A stretch of 64,000 nt of DNA from Agrypnia vestita (Eukaryota; Arthropoda; Insecta; Trichoptera; Phryganeidae), in contig JADDOH010023703.1 in the NCBI GenBank assembly GCA_016648135.1, positions 248,001 to 312,000 on the forward strand. The letters run 5' to 3'. The translations under genes were made by a program, and so were the position numbers. Of the stretch, positions 12,455 to 23,214 are shown piece after piece (the first letter of the stretch is position 1; each line of letters begins with the position of its first letter). The notes beneath the pieces are model-generated. The model was given only the letters and a program-made list of their open reading frames with translations, had not been told where the DNA came from and did not search any database.

Positions 12455-12549
12455 TTTTTTATACTTATCCTTTATTTAATATGTATTTTTTAAATTTATT
12501 AATAATATAAAAAGCTTGATTTTTAAATTAATTTTCTTAGCATACATTT

Positions 12550-12592
12550 GTTATCCCGACGAAGGGGCCACGGACTCTGAAAAATGACGATT
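12550..12592 (+). ncRNA. Decayed hammerhead-like motif (PLE)
   Basis: The plus strand reads CCGACGA, a GGGGCCACGGACTC hairpin-like segment, then GAAAAATG. The first core base pair (CT changed to CC) and the stem III palindrome are lost, so it is probably inactive. It is recognised by position and by the downstream AAAGTGGTGTAAACAAAG block shared with other copies. Confidence 0.4.
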
Positions 12593-13124
12593 TTTTTTCA
12601 ACAAAAAAGTGGTGTAAACAAAGTTTATTTCTATAAAATATAATTATAATGTCACCACAAAATAATTTTGCTGTGTTTGAAGTTTGTTTGAACATATTGA
12701 GTTGATTCGTTTTCACCGTATACACTTTTTGCTTTGTGTTATGACTGCGAAATTAATTGTCTCTGCGTTACGTAACCATAACTGTATGTAGTTATGCTCG
12801 TATCTAGACGGCACTTCGGACAAATAGTGTATCCCCTCTTCGGTACAATTTGCGCTGGAAACGTCAAGGATTGAAGGACAAATGGCTGTTCGCGTATGCG
12901 ACGTAATTTATGGCATTCCTCGCTGAGCTAAGCCCCATAAATTACAGTTTTGTCGTACTTTTAGAACATCACACAGGTAAACTGAATTTTCCGGACCAAT
13001 ATCCTCGGCGGAGTTTTATTGATGGCAGTTATCCGCAAGCGGAGATATCCATTATTCAATACTTATTTTATCGTCAATACTAATCCAATAGTATTTTCAA
13101 AAATAGCGTACTATTATACGAGTA

Positions 13125-13500
13125 ACAAACTAAAAAATGTAACCCATAAAAAACAAGTTTTTATTTTACTTCCTTTCTCATTTACTAGTGGAAACTGGTT
13201 TGGCGCTTAACCTATGCGTTGGGCTCGTTGGGATGCGACGCTATGAAAGGGATAAAAAATTTCTAAAAATCATAATTATTATTTTATTAATTGTAATCTC
13301 TTAATACAAATTGTATGAAAAACCATTAAAAATTTGAAAAATCCAAAATTATACTATAATTATTATTTTTTTAACGAAATTTTGAACGATCTCTTTGATC
13401 GTCGCCACGAGTCTGCTTGCAAAGTTTTAGCTCGATTGGATTACGGGAAAAGGGTTAAAAATCGATCCAAAGTTTTTGCGATTTTTTGAAATAATATTCT
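13125..13500 (-). repeat. Dispersed repeat (CTCCC family), copy 1
   Basis: Shared blocks in order: AACCCATAAAAAACAAGTTT, ACTTCCTTTC, CCAAAATTATACTATAATT, ATCTCTTTGATCGTCGCCAC, then GGGAAAAGGGTTAAAAATCG. The same series occurs at 32.85, 41.29 and 51.84 kb. It is non-coding and this copy lacks the GC-rich CTTGCTTGC end. Confidence 0.6.
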
Positions 13501-13772
13501 TCGAACAATTTTTGTATCCAGATCTGTAGTCCTTCAAATGAAATAGTTTACATAGATTTTGAGGCTGGTAATGGTACCTCTATATTTTAAAAATGGAATA
13601 TTATGCAATATTCTTTTTGATATATATATGATATTTTAATTAAATTTTTCGCCACCGGAAACGGATGTAAGGAAATAAAATACCTATTATCACCCTGACG
13701 CTTGCTGCACACACAAAGGTACCCCCCAATCTGCACAACCGCATAAGTGGTGTGCCCAGTTCAAAATCCCAA

Positions 13773-13968
13773 TCCCAATTATAATAATTTCGTTGTTTTT
13801 AATTTTTTTTTTCAATTTTTTTTTCATTTTTTTCAAGTATTTAAATAAAATAAATAAATAATTATTCCTTAGAACCTGTAACCTGTAGTTTGTGTAAAAA
13901 AAAACTGTAACCGTAAAACCGTAAAAGAACCTGTAAAAGTACCGCCATTTTTGACGGGTTACAGCTAG
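13773..13968 (+). mobile_element. Complete short Helitron-like HeN1 copy (196 bp)
   Basis: It starts TCCCAATTATAATAATTTCG with an A just before it. It ends with the hairpin CCGCCATTTTTGACGG, then GTTACAGCTAG with a T just after it. A 5' TC, a 3' hairpin about 10 nt before CTAG, insertion between A and T, and no target duplication all match Helitrons. It has no coding capacity, so it would need helicase supplied in trans. Confidence 0.65.
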
Positions 13969-15190
13969 TAATATTATTAAATCGTAAAAAAAATATTATA
14001 TAAAGATGGATTTAGATTAAGCGTGACTTACACAATCGTATCACACATTCCCGAAAAGGCGATTCAGAATAATAACCATCACCTGCGCTAACGTTGTAAA
14101 AAACTGAATAATAAAATTAATTATTAAAATATCTGTGCTAAAATTTGAACTGAGCTAATCTTTAATAATCCAAAATAATTTCAAAATACCAAAATGTAAC
14201 AGATTTTTTTTTTTATATAATTTATATATATTTTATTTATTTAGGCATAAAAAATTTCGTAAGCCTGCCCACAGAATAAAACAACCCGAATGTAAATCAA
14301 ATGAATACTTAAAAAATACAAATAGACAATAAATATATTATTAATATATCTATAAAATTTTATTTATTTATATTAGTCCCTTTCTAAACACAAGAGCACT
14401 ATAGTCACTTTTTGAAGAGGTACGGTGTTAACATATCTATGTGTTTCTCAGTATGTAGTTTTAAGAGTCAAATAAATATAGTTCTTATAAAGCTGTATGC
14501 AATATAAAATATAAATAAATAATTTATTTGAGCTATCAGCGCGTTTTAAACCAAATATGTTTATAAAAAAATGTTTAATTAACATTGTTATCATCTGTAT
14601 ATAGCCTAACTCGGATTTCAGGAACATCAAAACAAATCGGTCGAGTGAGTATCCGAACAGCTCTGTTTAAGCAATTTGTATACAAGTTATCTTCAAATAT
14701 AACACAAACGAAGAGAACTGAAGTCATTTTACTAAATGTACGAAACAGTCATGTACTCAAACGAAGCTCATCAATGTTATAATAACGCTCGTTTACCTAT
14801 TACCTGAAAATAAATTTTTTATATTTTAATTAACTCACGAATCGAATACCATGATATTTTAATGTATTTTAATACAATTCAATTAAATTCAATTTTTATT
14901 AATTCCTAAATATGTATATTACAAATTTTAAATTTATATTAAAGTTATATCAAAAATATACATATACACACACATATTTCTTTGTATCACGCGTAGCAAT
15001 ACTTGAAAATAAATTGACACTTAACACTAGATGAAATTTTAATTTCTCTTGCAGTAGGTAGGTAGGACTTACCTAAACGATTTAGGTGGGTAGGTGAAAT
15101 TTTTGATTTTAAATTTAAATCAGACATCATCCTCGCAACGAGAAATCACCAAAGCGTCCATATATTAAAACTTATCAATATAGTTGGTTC
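13969..15190. other. AT-rich DNA, no gene seen
   Basis: A 65-codon open frame on the plus strand at 14585-14782 has no recognisable domain and I do not call it. Otherwise the stretch is AT-rich. Confidence 0.5.
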
Positions 15191-15195
15191 TTACT

Positions 15196-15690
15196 AGAGA
15201 ATGCAATCCCGATCCCGCGAGATCTCGAGGCAGTTTACGAGATCAATCCCGAACCGAAAAATCGGACGAGATTATCGGGATTAATCAGCATTTTTTAAGT
15301 TTTGTATGTTTAATTGTATATGTCTATAGAGCTTTTAGTAAGAACTTAAAACTTATTTTCATGTCACATTCAAATTATGAAAATAGCTTTGAATAATATT
15401 TGCTGTATTTTATCAACCTAACATAGTAATTAAAACTACTACTAGTTAGTAGTTTTTACTCTACTTCATTAACTGATTGATGCTTGGAAAAACACCTACA
15501 AAAACTTTAATCCAATGATTAATATTAGACATTTTATTAAAATTGCTGATATAAAAATACAAGGCATTGTCGTTAATTGCTATTCAGCTCTATAAACAAA
15601 AAAAAGTATTCGGGATTCCGATCCGTAAGGATCTCGCGGAATTGGAAATTCTAATCTCGAGGGATCCCGAAAAGGCTCTTCATTTTTGCT
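15196..15690. mobile_element. Possible element with inverted CGGGAT/CTCGAG-rich ends
   Basis: Both borders carry related GC-rich blocks in opposite orientation: CAATCCCGATCCCGCGAGAT at 15204 and GGATCTCGCGGAATTGGAAA near 15630, with CTCGAG on each side. hAT-type MITEs often have such ends, but I could not find a target duplication. The interior is AT-rich. Confidence 0.35.
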
Positions 15691-15746
15691 ATGATTTAAA
15701 AATTGTTTATACTATGACTTAACACTTAATAGGAAATAACTTGCTG

Positions 15747-15995
15747 CAACCCGTCAAAAATGACAAAAGATTGGTTCGCGTCTTCGCTAAGCCCTTGTAT
15801 ATGTTCATAGTATATTTTTGGCGGCGGTAGCAACATGCGTTAAGCGGCTGGCCGGGTTTGCTGGCCCGGGGTTCAAGGTGCTTAATTTGTTTTTTCAGCC
15901 GTGAATTTTAACGAAATCGCGAACGTTACGCGAAGTTACGGACGGATAGACAGACAGACAGAGAGATGGACAGACAACGAAATTATTATATTTGA
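15747..15995 (-). mobile_element. Helitron-like HeN1 copy
   Basis: On the minus strand it runs from a TATAATAATTTCGTTGTCTG-type 5' end to GTCATTTTTGACGGGTTGCAG at the 3' end. The interior, on the plus strand, reads GGTAGCAACATGCG, then GGGTTTGCTGGCCCGGGGTT and CAAGG. This gives a partial B box (GGTTCAA) and looks tRNA-related. It aligns with the 1.07 kb copy. Confidence 0.55.
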
Positions 15996-16147
15996 TAGGC
16001 GAAATGAATGCATATCATCATATACAAAATATAATTGCCATCAGAACCACTACTTGTAACCCGCACACTAGTTGCAGATCACATTAATCTGAAACTCGTT
16101 TCTTGTACATGTTTATTGATTTGCGACAGTTTTTATTTTGTTAGATG

Positions 16148-16473
16148 CTAGCTGTAACCCGTCAAAAATGACGTTACTTTTTCATGTCGGTTCCTAAGGA
16201 ATAAGCATGTATTTATTTTATTTTTAAAAAAATCCGAAAAAAAATCTGAAAAAAATTGTTCGAAAAAATATTTTTTTCGAAAAAAAAACATTGTTCGACA
16301 AATAATTATTCGAAAAAACAAATTTTTGAATAAAAGAATTCGAAAAAAAAAATTTGAAAAAAAAGATTTTAAGAATAATTGAAAAAAATTACTATAAAAT
16401 AGTTACGGACGTAACGAAAAGTTACGCGGACGGACGGATAGACAGACATACAACGAAATTATTATAAAAGGGA
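16148..16473 (-). mobile_element. Helitron-like HeN1 copy, both ends present
   Basis: Minus strand: 5' TCCCTTTTATAATAATTTCG next to an A, and a 3' end at CTAG (16148-16151) after the CGTCATTTTTGACGGG hairpin. The centre is a degenerate run of TTCGAAAAAAA-type words (16225-16380), possibly slippage-expanded. Confidence 0.6.
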
Positions 16474-17146
16474 TGAACATTATATATAATTTATTTTATC
16501 ATGAAGATATTATTTATTATCACATTTTTCATGAAGTATATTTTCTAATCATTTCATATTAAAAATGCTCATTAAATGTCGATTGATTGATTTTAGGATA
16601 ATTTACGTACAGATATTAAAATAAGATCCCACGATCTCTTGATCCAGAAAAAAATTGTGCTGGAAATCACACCCTGGATGTCGCAAGTTCTCCAAAAATA
16701 AATAACACATCGACAGCTTAGAGAATAAAAATTACATTAACTTCACGTAGTCTTCCTGTAATCTGAAAATGATTTCGAAAATTGTTATTTCAAATTTGTA
16801 ATCTCGTTTATATTTGAGAGAGAAAGCGTCGCTGTGTCTGTCGTAGGGTTTATTTTTTCCTTTGGTAATTTTTCCATTCACAAACTCAATGAGCTCATAA
16901 ATCGAATTTGAAGACTCACTTCAAGTATTAATTTTCTACATCGGCGCACACGAGGATCGATATGTAATTTTACAATTCAGTATACTAACGTCTTTATGTG
17001 ATTTTGACATTTGTCTACGACACTTTACGTGTAAGAAAATATATAAATGTCGCATTTATCAATGGAGAAATCTAAATAACTTTTCCATGTCCAATTAGTT
17101 TATCGAAAAATATTTTTGACATTACGGAAGCACTTTGAAAATTAAT
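16474..17146. other. No gene seen
   Basis: AT-rich DNA with no recognisable repeat or open frame. Confidence 0.5.
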
Positions 17147-17249
17147 AGGTTTTATTCATGTTATTAATATTTAAAGCATTAACTTTGTGGTTAGACATAA
17201 TAACAGAATGTTAGTAAACTTAGTAAAAACCACTACCATATTTACGGTC

Positions 17250-17285
17250 TACCGGTTTCGAGACGTACCCGTCTCTTCGTCAGGA
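17250..17285 (-). ncRNA. Hammerhead ribozyme, left arm
   Basis: Minus strand: CTGACGA, a perfect 6-bp stem II (GAGACG, loop GGTA, CGTCTC), GAAA, then palindromic ACCGGT and A. Stem I can form 3 bp (GUC with GAC). All core positions are intact. Confidence 0.75.
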
Positions 17286-17543
17286 CTAACACACACTACT
17301 GCATTCACAACATTATGCCCCAACCATAGTATTTTAAAACTATCACCACTATTGTTCACATGCGTGTTAGTATTGTCAGAGAAATTGAACTACTGAACAA
17401 CTCAGGGATCTAACGAGAGAGAGTGAGTTGTTCAGTAGTTCAATTTCTCTGACAAGACTAACACGCATGTGAACAATAGTCGTGATAGTTTTACAATACT
17501 GTGGTTGGGGTGTAGAGTGTTGTGAATGTAGTAGTGTAGTGTT

Positions 17544-17585
17544 GGTCCTGACGAAGAGACGGGTACGTCTCGAAACCGGTAGACC
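17544..17585 (+). ncRNA. Hammerhead ribozyme, right arm
   Basis: CTGACGA (17548-17554), stem II GAGACG/CGTCTC with a GGTA loop (17556-17571), GAAA (17572-17575), stem III palindrome ACCGGT (17575-17580), predicted cleavage after A17581, and a 4-bp stem I GGTC/GACC. The very short self-complementary stem III suggests dimeric action, as described for PLE hammerheads. Confidence 0.8.
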
Positions 17586-17644
17586 GTAAATCTGGTAGTG
17601 GTTTTTACTAAGTTTACTAACATTCTGTTACAGGTTTTATTCAT

Positions 17645-19509
17645 ATTATCAGATAACATTTCATGATTTTTTCGCAAGGGGTTAAACTTTGATATGATAT
17701 TTGGAATGGGCGTTCCAACTTGTGTTTCAATATTGTTGCAATAATACAATACAATTGCATAAAATTTTTAAATGCTTAGAAGATATAATACAAGAGTATT
17801 CGATCAGTTACCTATCAGTTACCACATGAAATCAATCTCGTTTTAAGTATGGAGATATTCAAATGTGAACCTATGCGGTACATGTTTTTTGTAGGTGAAA
17901 CGATGGTCCCGATGATACTGTTTTATTGTGCATTACTGTCGACTTTAAAGTGAATATCAGTATTTTTGGGCAGATCTAAATTTTTGAAAGCTCAGATAAA
18001 TTGAAATTATTAAAAATTTAATTAAAAGAAATAAAATTGGTTTATTTTATAAAATACGTCGAACAGTAAAATTTATGATTCAAAACCTTGTTATTCATTT
18101 AGTATGCTATGAACTTTGTTAATATAATCCATATTTAGCTAAGTAAAAATACCAACTTGATCATCCTTATTTTTTTTTAAGCAAGCCACTTATTAAATTA
18201 ATATTTAAAAAAAAACAGATTGAATAAAAATTCCATAAAACAGTGTAAGTAATTAATTTAAAAAGACAAAACTAATTTCGGATATAAAAAATTTACATAA
18301 TTCATATTTTTCTTATGTTCGTGTAAATTATAGGTACCACCTGTAGAAGCCTATCGCTTCCTAATTGTTACGCAGTATCTGACTTTAGATCACATTATTT
18401 TCTGGCCATGTTCGTGACCGTAAAAAACTACTTAATAAGCAACATCAGATAGGGAGTGGGAGTTAATTAAATTAATTAGATTTATGGATATAAAATCAGG
18501 AATTAAGATAAGGGAGAAATGGGGGCAAGTTATAATATTCATGACCAACCAGAAATTAAATTAATGAGGTAATATGGAAAATTCATTCTTGCTCAATAAT
18601 CCTTTGTTCTGGAAAGATATTTCAAATAATTTTGAAATATCTTTGCAAAAATGTCACAAAACCCTTTTGCATGATTTTTTTCCATTTTTACCCTTAGAAT
18701 TCATTAAAGCTATAGGTCTTCGCTTGATATCGGTTTAAAAATTGAGAAATATTCCCATTCGCAGTACCACGAAGAGAAATGTCAAGTATTTTTAACGTCT
18801 GTACGTTGAGGAAGCCACATTTTATTAGATTTACGAAAAACCCGTTTCCCAATTAGCGATCCTGTAGCATCGTGGTGCTCCAGTATATTCTGCTCTCAAA
18901 GTTCAGAAAATATTGATGTAAAATTCAGCTGCTGTGGCTTTCCTACACGTTTATAGTTCTAAATATAATAATAAAAAAATTGTTTTTGACAGTTCAAGGT
19001 GTATATAAAAAATTTTTGAGTTCATTTTATTTTCATAAAATGTGATATTATATTGGATAGGATGTACAATAGCCTGGAAACGTAAAAAATGTTTTTGAGG
19101 GCAAGTCATAATGAGTTGGAATCTATTTATACGTATCATTAAGTATTGTCAGAGGATAGTGGCGGTGTAAAACATATAAAAGTAACTAAAATAATCTAAA
19201 TTAATTAAAGTTTCATTTAACACAAAAAGTTACTTATCACAAACATAATTGTAGCAATAGTATGTGATTTGGATAAATTGTCACCATTGACAATTTCTAT
19301 ATGTTTCTAAAAGCTCTGATCGCTGTCGAAAAGTTCTCGAACTTTATTTCGCTGGTTGATGCAATGCGCCGCATTCTACTACGCGCAAAACAAACTGAAC
19401 TCGGCGCGCGTCTCGCATGCATATTTATTTCCTCGTTTTTTTAGATGTCTGGTATTTTCTCGTGTATTCTAGAACTTACCAGCACTTTCCAATTCACTGT
19501 AAAACGTAA
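17645..19509. other. AT-rich DNA, no gene seen
   Basis: No repeat shared with other parts of the window and no coding signal. GC rises slightly at 19320-19420 without a frame. Confidence 0.5.
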
Positions 19510-19737
19510 TGTAGCTGTAACTCATCAAAAATGACGGTAAAAAAATAAAAAAAAACGAAAAAGAGAAGAAAATCCTAAAAAGAAATTAAAAAAATAACGG
19601 ATGGACGGACGAACACACGGACGGACGGAGAGATAGACCGACGAACGGACGAACGGACAGGCGGATGAATGGACAAACAACGAAATTATTATAATAGGGA
19701 TTACGGGGATAGACAACGAAATTATTATAGTTGGGAT
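19510..19737 (-). mobile_element. Helitron-like HeN1 copy with a doubled 5' end
   Basis: The 3' end (plus strand GTAGCTGTAACTCATCAAAA then TGACGG) is decayed. The 5' end occurs twice: CAACGAAATTATTATAATAG at 19678 and CAACGAAATTATTATAGTTG at 19714. This suggests a tandem end duplication. A GACGGACG-type purine-rich run (19598-19670) fills much of the copy. Confidence 0.5.
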
Positions 19738-19964
19738 AACTGTATATGAAGTGATTATACTTACACATATACGCCTGCAAAAGTACGACTTATATGTTAC
19801 TGCATCATTGTATTTTCATTTTATTTATACATATTGAATTTCATCAAAAATTTTTTCAAATTATTGAGTCACGAGTGTTAAAAATTTGAAGGGTATGCTT
19901 GGGTCGGTTTTTTAAAATAATTTTAGCGTAGATACTTCAACAATGAGGTTCTATCATTTTTTTA

Positions 19965-20075
19965 ATCACATAAGGGTCGGGAGTTCGAGGCATATTCCAG
20001 AAGAACTTAAGATAAGTTCTATTTTCATAGGAACAGCGTTTATTTTAGTTTGAAAGTCGTAAGAATATTAGAATA
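19965..20075 (+). mobile_element. SINE-A copy, 5' truncated
   Basis: It contains the B-box region GGTCGGGAGTTCGAGGC and the shared 3' body (TTCTATTTTCATAGGAACAG, CGTTTATTTTAGTTTGAAA, GTAAGAATATTAG) seen at 21.8 and 34.1 kb. The A-box end is missing. Confidence 0.55.
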
Positions 20076-20124
20076 TAACTTATTTTTTCTTTTGAAATAT
20101 TAAAAATAAGTATTAAACATGTAG

Positions 20125-20405
20125 AGGCTAATGAAAATATGGAGAATTTTTATGGCCCATTTGAAGAGGATAACCAAACAGCATATTATTATGGAACTCA
20201 TTTGTGATTATGAAGCGCCAAAAGTTTGGGAAGACAACGTCAAGAAAGAGCGACATTATGAATGTAGTATTTGCTGGTAATTCAGAATTGAAGAGAAATG
20301 GAGAAAGGTAGAGATCAAAAGAAAAAATGAAAGAAAGGAAGAAAACTAATGAAGAAGTCTAGACCCACCAATGTGTGTTGCGCCAATAACGACTATGATT
20401 ATGAT
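20125..20405 (+). pseudogene. Non-LTR retrotransposon 3' remnant
   Basis: A decayed reading runs RRLMKIWRIFMAHLKRI, then KVWEDNVKKER, then stops. It is reminiscent of the RT C-terminal W..H..R / W.DDV region of LINEs. It ends with AGTCTAGACCCACCAATGTG and an ATGATTATGATAAT tail, paralleling the KTHQGL-(ATG)n ends at 3.0, 28.5 and 31.8 kb. Confidence 0.45.
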
Positions 20406-20517
20406 AATTTAAAAAAATCGTGATGATCTATTTATTATTATTTACGCAGTAGGTACATCCACAACTAGAATTTAATTTCTATTCTTTAATTTTGATATAA
20501 TACTCATAATGTATTGA

Positions 20518-21204
20518 GTATTATATAGCGAAGGGAAAAACTACATTTCAAAATGAAGACTACAACACACACACGTTCACCAGTTTGAAGACTACAAAGT
20601 GTACACTACAATTGTAGTAAAAACTACTTGAAGTGAAGTAATTGTAGTACTACGAAATGAAGTGAAGTAAGTGAAGTGAAGTAATTGAAGTGAAGTAATT
20701 GAAGTGTAGTAATGAAATGAAGTATTAGTGAAGTAAATTTTTTTCCCAAATAAAAATTTGGCGAGCTAAAAAAAAATACGATAAAGGTCGCCAGTCAGAT
20801 TTCTTCATTCGATTCCAAAATATTTTCAAACCATGGGGGGGGGGGGGTTGTTACAGTTTCCCAAGATTTCTTCGTTTACCTACATCAACTTCCCAAAAAT
20901 TTTTTCAAACCATTGGGGGGGGGGTTGTTACAGTTTTCAGAGATTTCTTCATATATCTACATCAACTTTCCAAAAAATGCACTATTTAAAGTATGTTTCT
21001 CATACTTTCGATGACTTTGAAGTGTATGATGTACTTTGTAGTGTTCGCTTTGAAATGAAGTGTACTATTTGAAGTTTATACTTTCAATAACTTTGTAGTT
21101 TGTAGTGTGCACTACACATCAAAGTGTGCGAAGTGTGCACTTCTATGTAGTGTAGTACTATATTGTAGTAGTGAGTACAGAGCGGACCCATCACTAGTAT
21201 TATA
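20518..21204. mobile_element. hAT-like non-autonomous element with 8-bp TSD
   Basis: A perfect 8-bp direct repeat GTATTATA (20518-20525 and 21197-21204) flanks a 671-bp element. Its ends are TAGCGAAGGG and, inverted, TAGTGATGGG (8 of 10 matching). An 8-bp duplication and TAG.G..GGG ends are typical of hAT elements. The interior has no protein. It is made of GAAGT/GTAGT words and a ~79-bp tandem duplication with long G-runs. Confidence 0.75.
20827..20985 (+). repeat. ~79-bp tandem duplication with poly(G) runs
   Basis: CAAACCAT followed by 13 G at 20827 and by CAAACCATT and 10 G at 20906. Each is followed by TTGTTACAGTTT and a CTACATCAACTT block. It lies inside the hAT-like element. The G-runs could form quadruplexes or be slippage products. 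Confidence 0.7.
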
Positions 21205-21239
21205 CTAGTATTATAATGAATTATAAGTATTATACCAGT

Positions 21240-21440
21240 AAGTACGATGACGGACGGATCGCTACCATCGCACGCGGGTTGGGGATTAGAAAAAAATACT
21301 TTCCTTTTCCAATCTCCGCCGATAAGGATTGTTAATATTCCGACACCCGAGATACACTGGGCCAAAGCCAACTATAACACAGTGGACAAATTGTACTTTT
21401 TTTTAAAGTTTTCCTGGTACGTCGAGACCATATACAAGAT
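21240..21440 (+). repeat. Dispersed repeat shared with the window's right end
   Basis: Blocks shared with 63.80-64.00 kb in the same order: GTACGATGA.GGACGG, a central TTAGAAA/TAAGAAA region, GCCGAT.A.GATTG, GACACCCGA.ATACAC, ACAAATTGT, and CCTGGTACGTCGAG. About 200 bp, non-coding, class unknown. Confidence 0.6.
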
Positions 21441-21759
21441 TTTGGTTATCCCACCATGATGACCACAATATATGCTGGTTAAGCGTTAAGGGAGAGTAAA
21501 ATGTAGGTAGAAATTGGGTGATTTTTACAAAGAGGCTTTATTTATTTTTAATGGCAATTATGAGGGTGCATAATATAAAACTTCATTATAAAATTTAAAA
21601 AAAAAACTCCTGGCTCATGTATATTTCCGTGGAGCTCCGCTTCCGCGACCGACATGCAACATTCATTGATGCACATATGATGCACATACACATAAACAAA
21701 AGAAGATCATGCACTTATTTAGAAATTAAACTTATTATTTAAAAAATTAAACACCTATG

Positions 21760-21905
21760 AGTAGCTTGTTGGTCATATTGTTATGACTCTCGCTTCGTGA
21801 TCCAAAGGTCGCGAGTTCGAAGCTCACTCCAGACTAGCAATTTAGTCCTATTTTCATAGCACAAGCGTTTAGTTTAGTTGAAAATAGTAAGAATAATGAT
21901 GTGAC
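21760..21905 (+). mobile_element. SINE-A copy, tRNA-derived
   Basis: An A-box-like TAGCTTGTTGGTCA (21762) and a B-box GTTCGAAGC (21815-21823) about 50 nt apart are followed by an unrelated body shared with two other copies (AGTCCTATTTTCATAGCACA, GCGTTTAGTTTAG, GAAAATAGTAAGAAT). This is the normal layout of a Pol III-transcribed tRNA-derived SINE. Confidence 0.65.
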
Positions 21906-22635
21906 GTGTATTTCGTGTTCGCATCTCTTAAATGATTTTTTATGAACAATGATACCAATTTTACGAGAAACAGTTTTCTCCAAATCGGATAGACATTGTA
22001 GATATTTCATTTCTTAAATACATGATCTTATTTTCTGTATCATAATAAGCATGTTCCGGGGTATGTTGCATGTCAGTCATGGAGGAGGAGCTCCATGATG
22101 CGGCAATTTCTTTTTTTAATAAAATAATAGTTTAATATATGCCAATAAATTTTTTTAAATCTCCCTTTGTACAAAATAACCCAATTTCTACCTAAATTTT
22201 AATCGCCTAGGGTGTTGAATATTACGTCCATATTCACATAAAGCGGTGTACCTACACTGTAAATACACCCCTTTATGTAAGTATGGACGCGTGTATATTA
22301 ATAAATAAAATAAACTTTCCAGGGGATAGTTTAAATATTGTACCACGGGGTGATTTTCCCTAACTTATCTCAGACAGTTTGCTCGCTCGGTCCTCTTATG
22401 ACTCGGATGAATAATATTCGCCCAAGTCGTTCCGTCTGCAGCGCTACTTTGTGAGCAGCCCGTCATAATATATTACCACTGCGAGGACGGCCTTCGGTTA
22501 CGTCGCTCGGTGCGATTTTCTACGGACAAAACAATTTACATTCTCGGCGAAAATGATCCATTTTGAGCGCATATTTATGTGGATGGTATTATATTAGAGT
22601 AAAACTTATGAATTAAAAATCGTAAAAATATAATA
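21906..22635. other. No gene seen
   Basis: Mixed-composition DNA, with a GC-richer patch at 22370-22560. No open frame or repeat that I recognise. Confidence 0.5.
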
Positions 22636-22639
22636 AAAC

Positions 22640-23210
22640 TAGTTGTTCGAACCCGGCGTTGTTCAGATTAAAAATAAGTTTGTGAGGGGACACAACGATT
22701 CCATTATTTTGCAAAGCCTCTAAAAAAAACAATGTCCTGGCGAGAAACGTAGCCTATGTTTACCGCTAGGTCTTAAAGAATATATATGCAAAATTTGGTA
22801 GAACAGTATAGATTTGCATTGAAAATATATCAGGGGGAGGGAAAGCGATAAAGTGGGAGGGTGGAAATGTCACCTATATTACCAGATAGGTTTTAAAGAA
22901 TAAGAATACAAATTTTGGATCAGATCGGTCGAATAGTACAGATTTGCAAGGAAAATATATCAGGGTAGGGGAAGGGGTGAAGGAGGAGGGGGGATAAGTC
23001 ACCTAAATGTCCCACCGGGTCCCAAAAAATAAGCAAAATTTAGATCAGATCGGTCAAAAAGTAGGTAGATTTTTATATAATATATTTCAGGGAGAGGGGG
23101 AAGAAAAATGTCAGCTTTGTTATTCACCGGATCATAAAGAATAAGTACGCAAAATTTGGGTCAGATAGGTTAAGCAGTGTAGATTTGTGTAGAGAACAGA
23201 CAGTTAGTCG
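22640..23210 (+). repeat. Array of a ~130-bp unit, about four copies
   Basis: GAAAATATATCAGGG anchors recur at 22821, 22951 and about 23080. Each unit carries AAAGAATAAG, AAAATTTGG.TCAGATCGGT and AGATTTGCA. It is preceded by GTTCGAACCCGGCGTTGTTC and ends with AGAACAGACAG. The same unit and the same flanks occur at 29.86 kb, so the array moves or spreads as a block. No protein is encoded. Confidence 0.7.
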
Positions 23211-23214
23211 ATTC

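Larger units (their letters stand above)
11930..12690 (-). mobile_element. Truncated Penelope-like element with inverted terminal regions
   Basis: The unit has a GIY-YIG endonuclease tail (minus strand) flanked by two oppositely oriented terminal regions. Each contains a hammerhead-like core followed by a GTGGTGTAAACAAAGTTTAT block. The right terminal region continues to CACCACAAAATAATTTTGC, which recurs at 50.56 kb and, inverted, at 54.97 kb. PLEs are retroelements with an RT plus GIY-YIG endonuclease and LTR-like ends in direct or inverted order. The RT is missing here. Confidence 0.7.
17147..17644. mobile_element. Fold-back element with a hammerhead ribozyme in each arm
   Basis: The arms 17201-17404 and 17424-17630 are inverted copies, about 90% identical by eye, with a 19-nt spacer. 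The ribozyme segments are identical. The whole is bracketed by a perfect 13-bp direct repeat AGGTTTTATTCAT (17147-17159 and 17632-17644), which I read as a target-site duplication. About 40 bp between the left repeat and the left arm has no mirror. The core motifs tie it to Penelope-like terminal regions. No protein is encoded. A transcript from either strand would fold into a ~200-bp hairpin and also contain a self-cleaving motif. Confidence 0.75.

Noticed and set aside
17432..17749. 105-codon minus-strand open frame and its plus-strand twin at 17187-17396
   Set aside because: They are mirror translations of the fold-back element arms, not proteins.
21247..21459. Plus-strand frame over the 21.24 kb repeat as a protein fragment
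   Set aside because: The homologous copy at 63.8 kb does not keep the frame; sequence similarity is at DNA level only.
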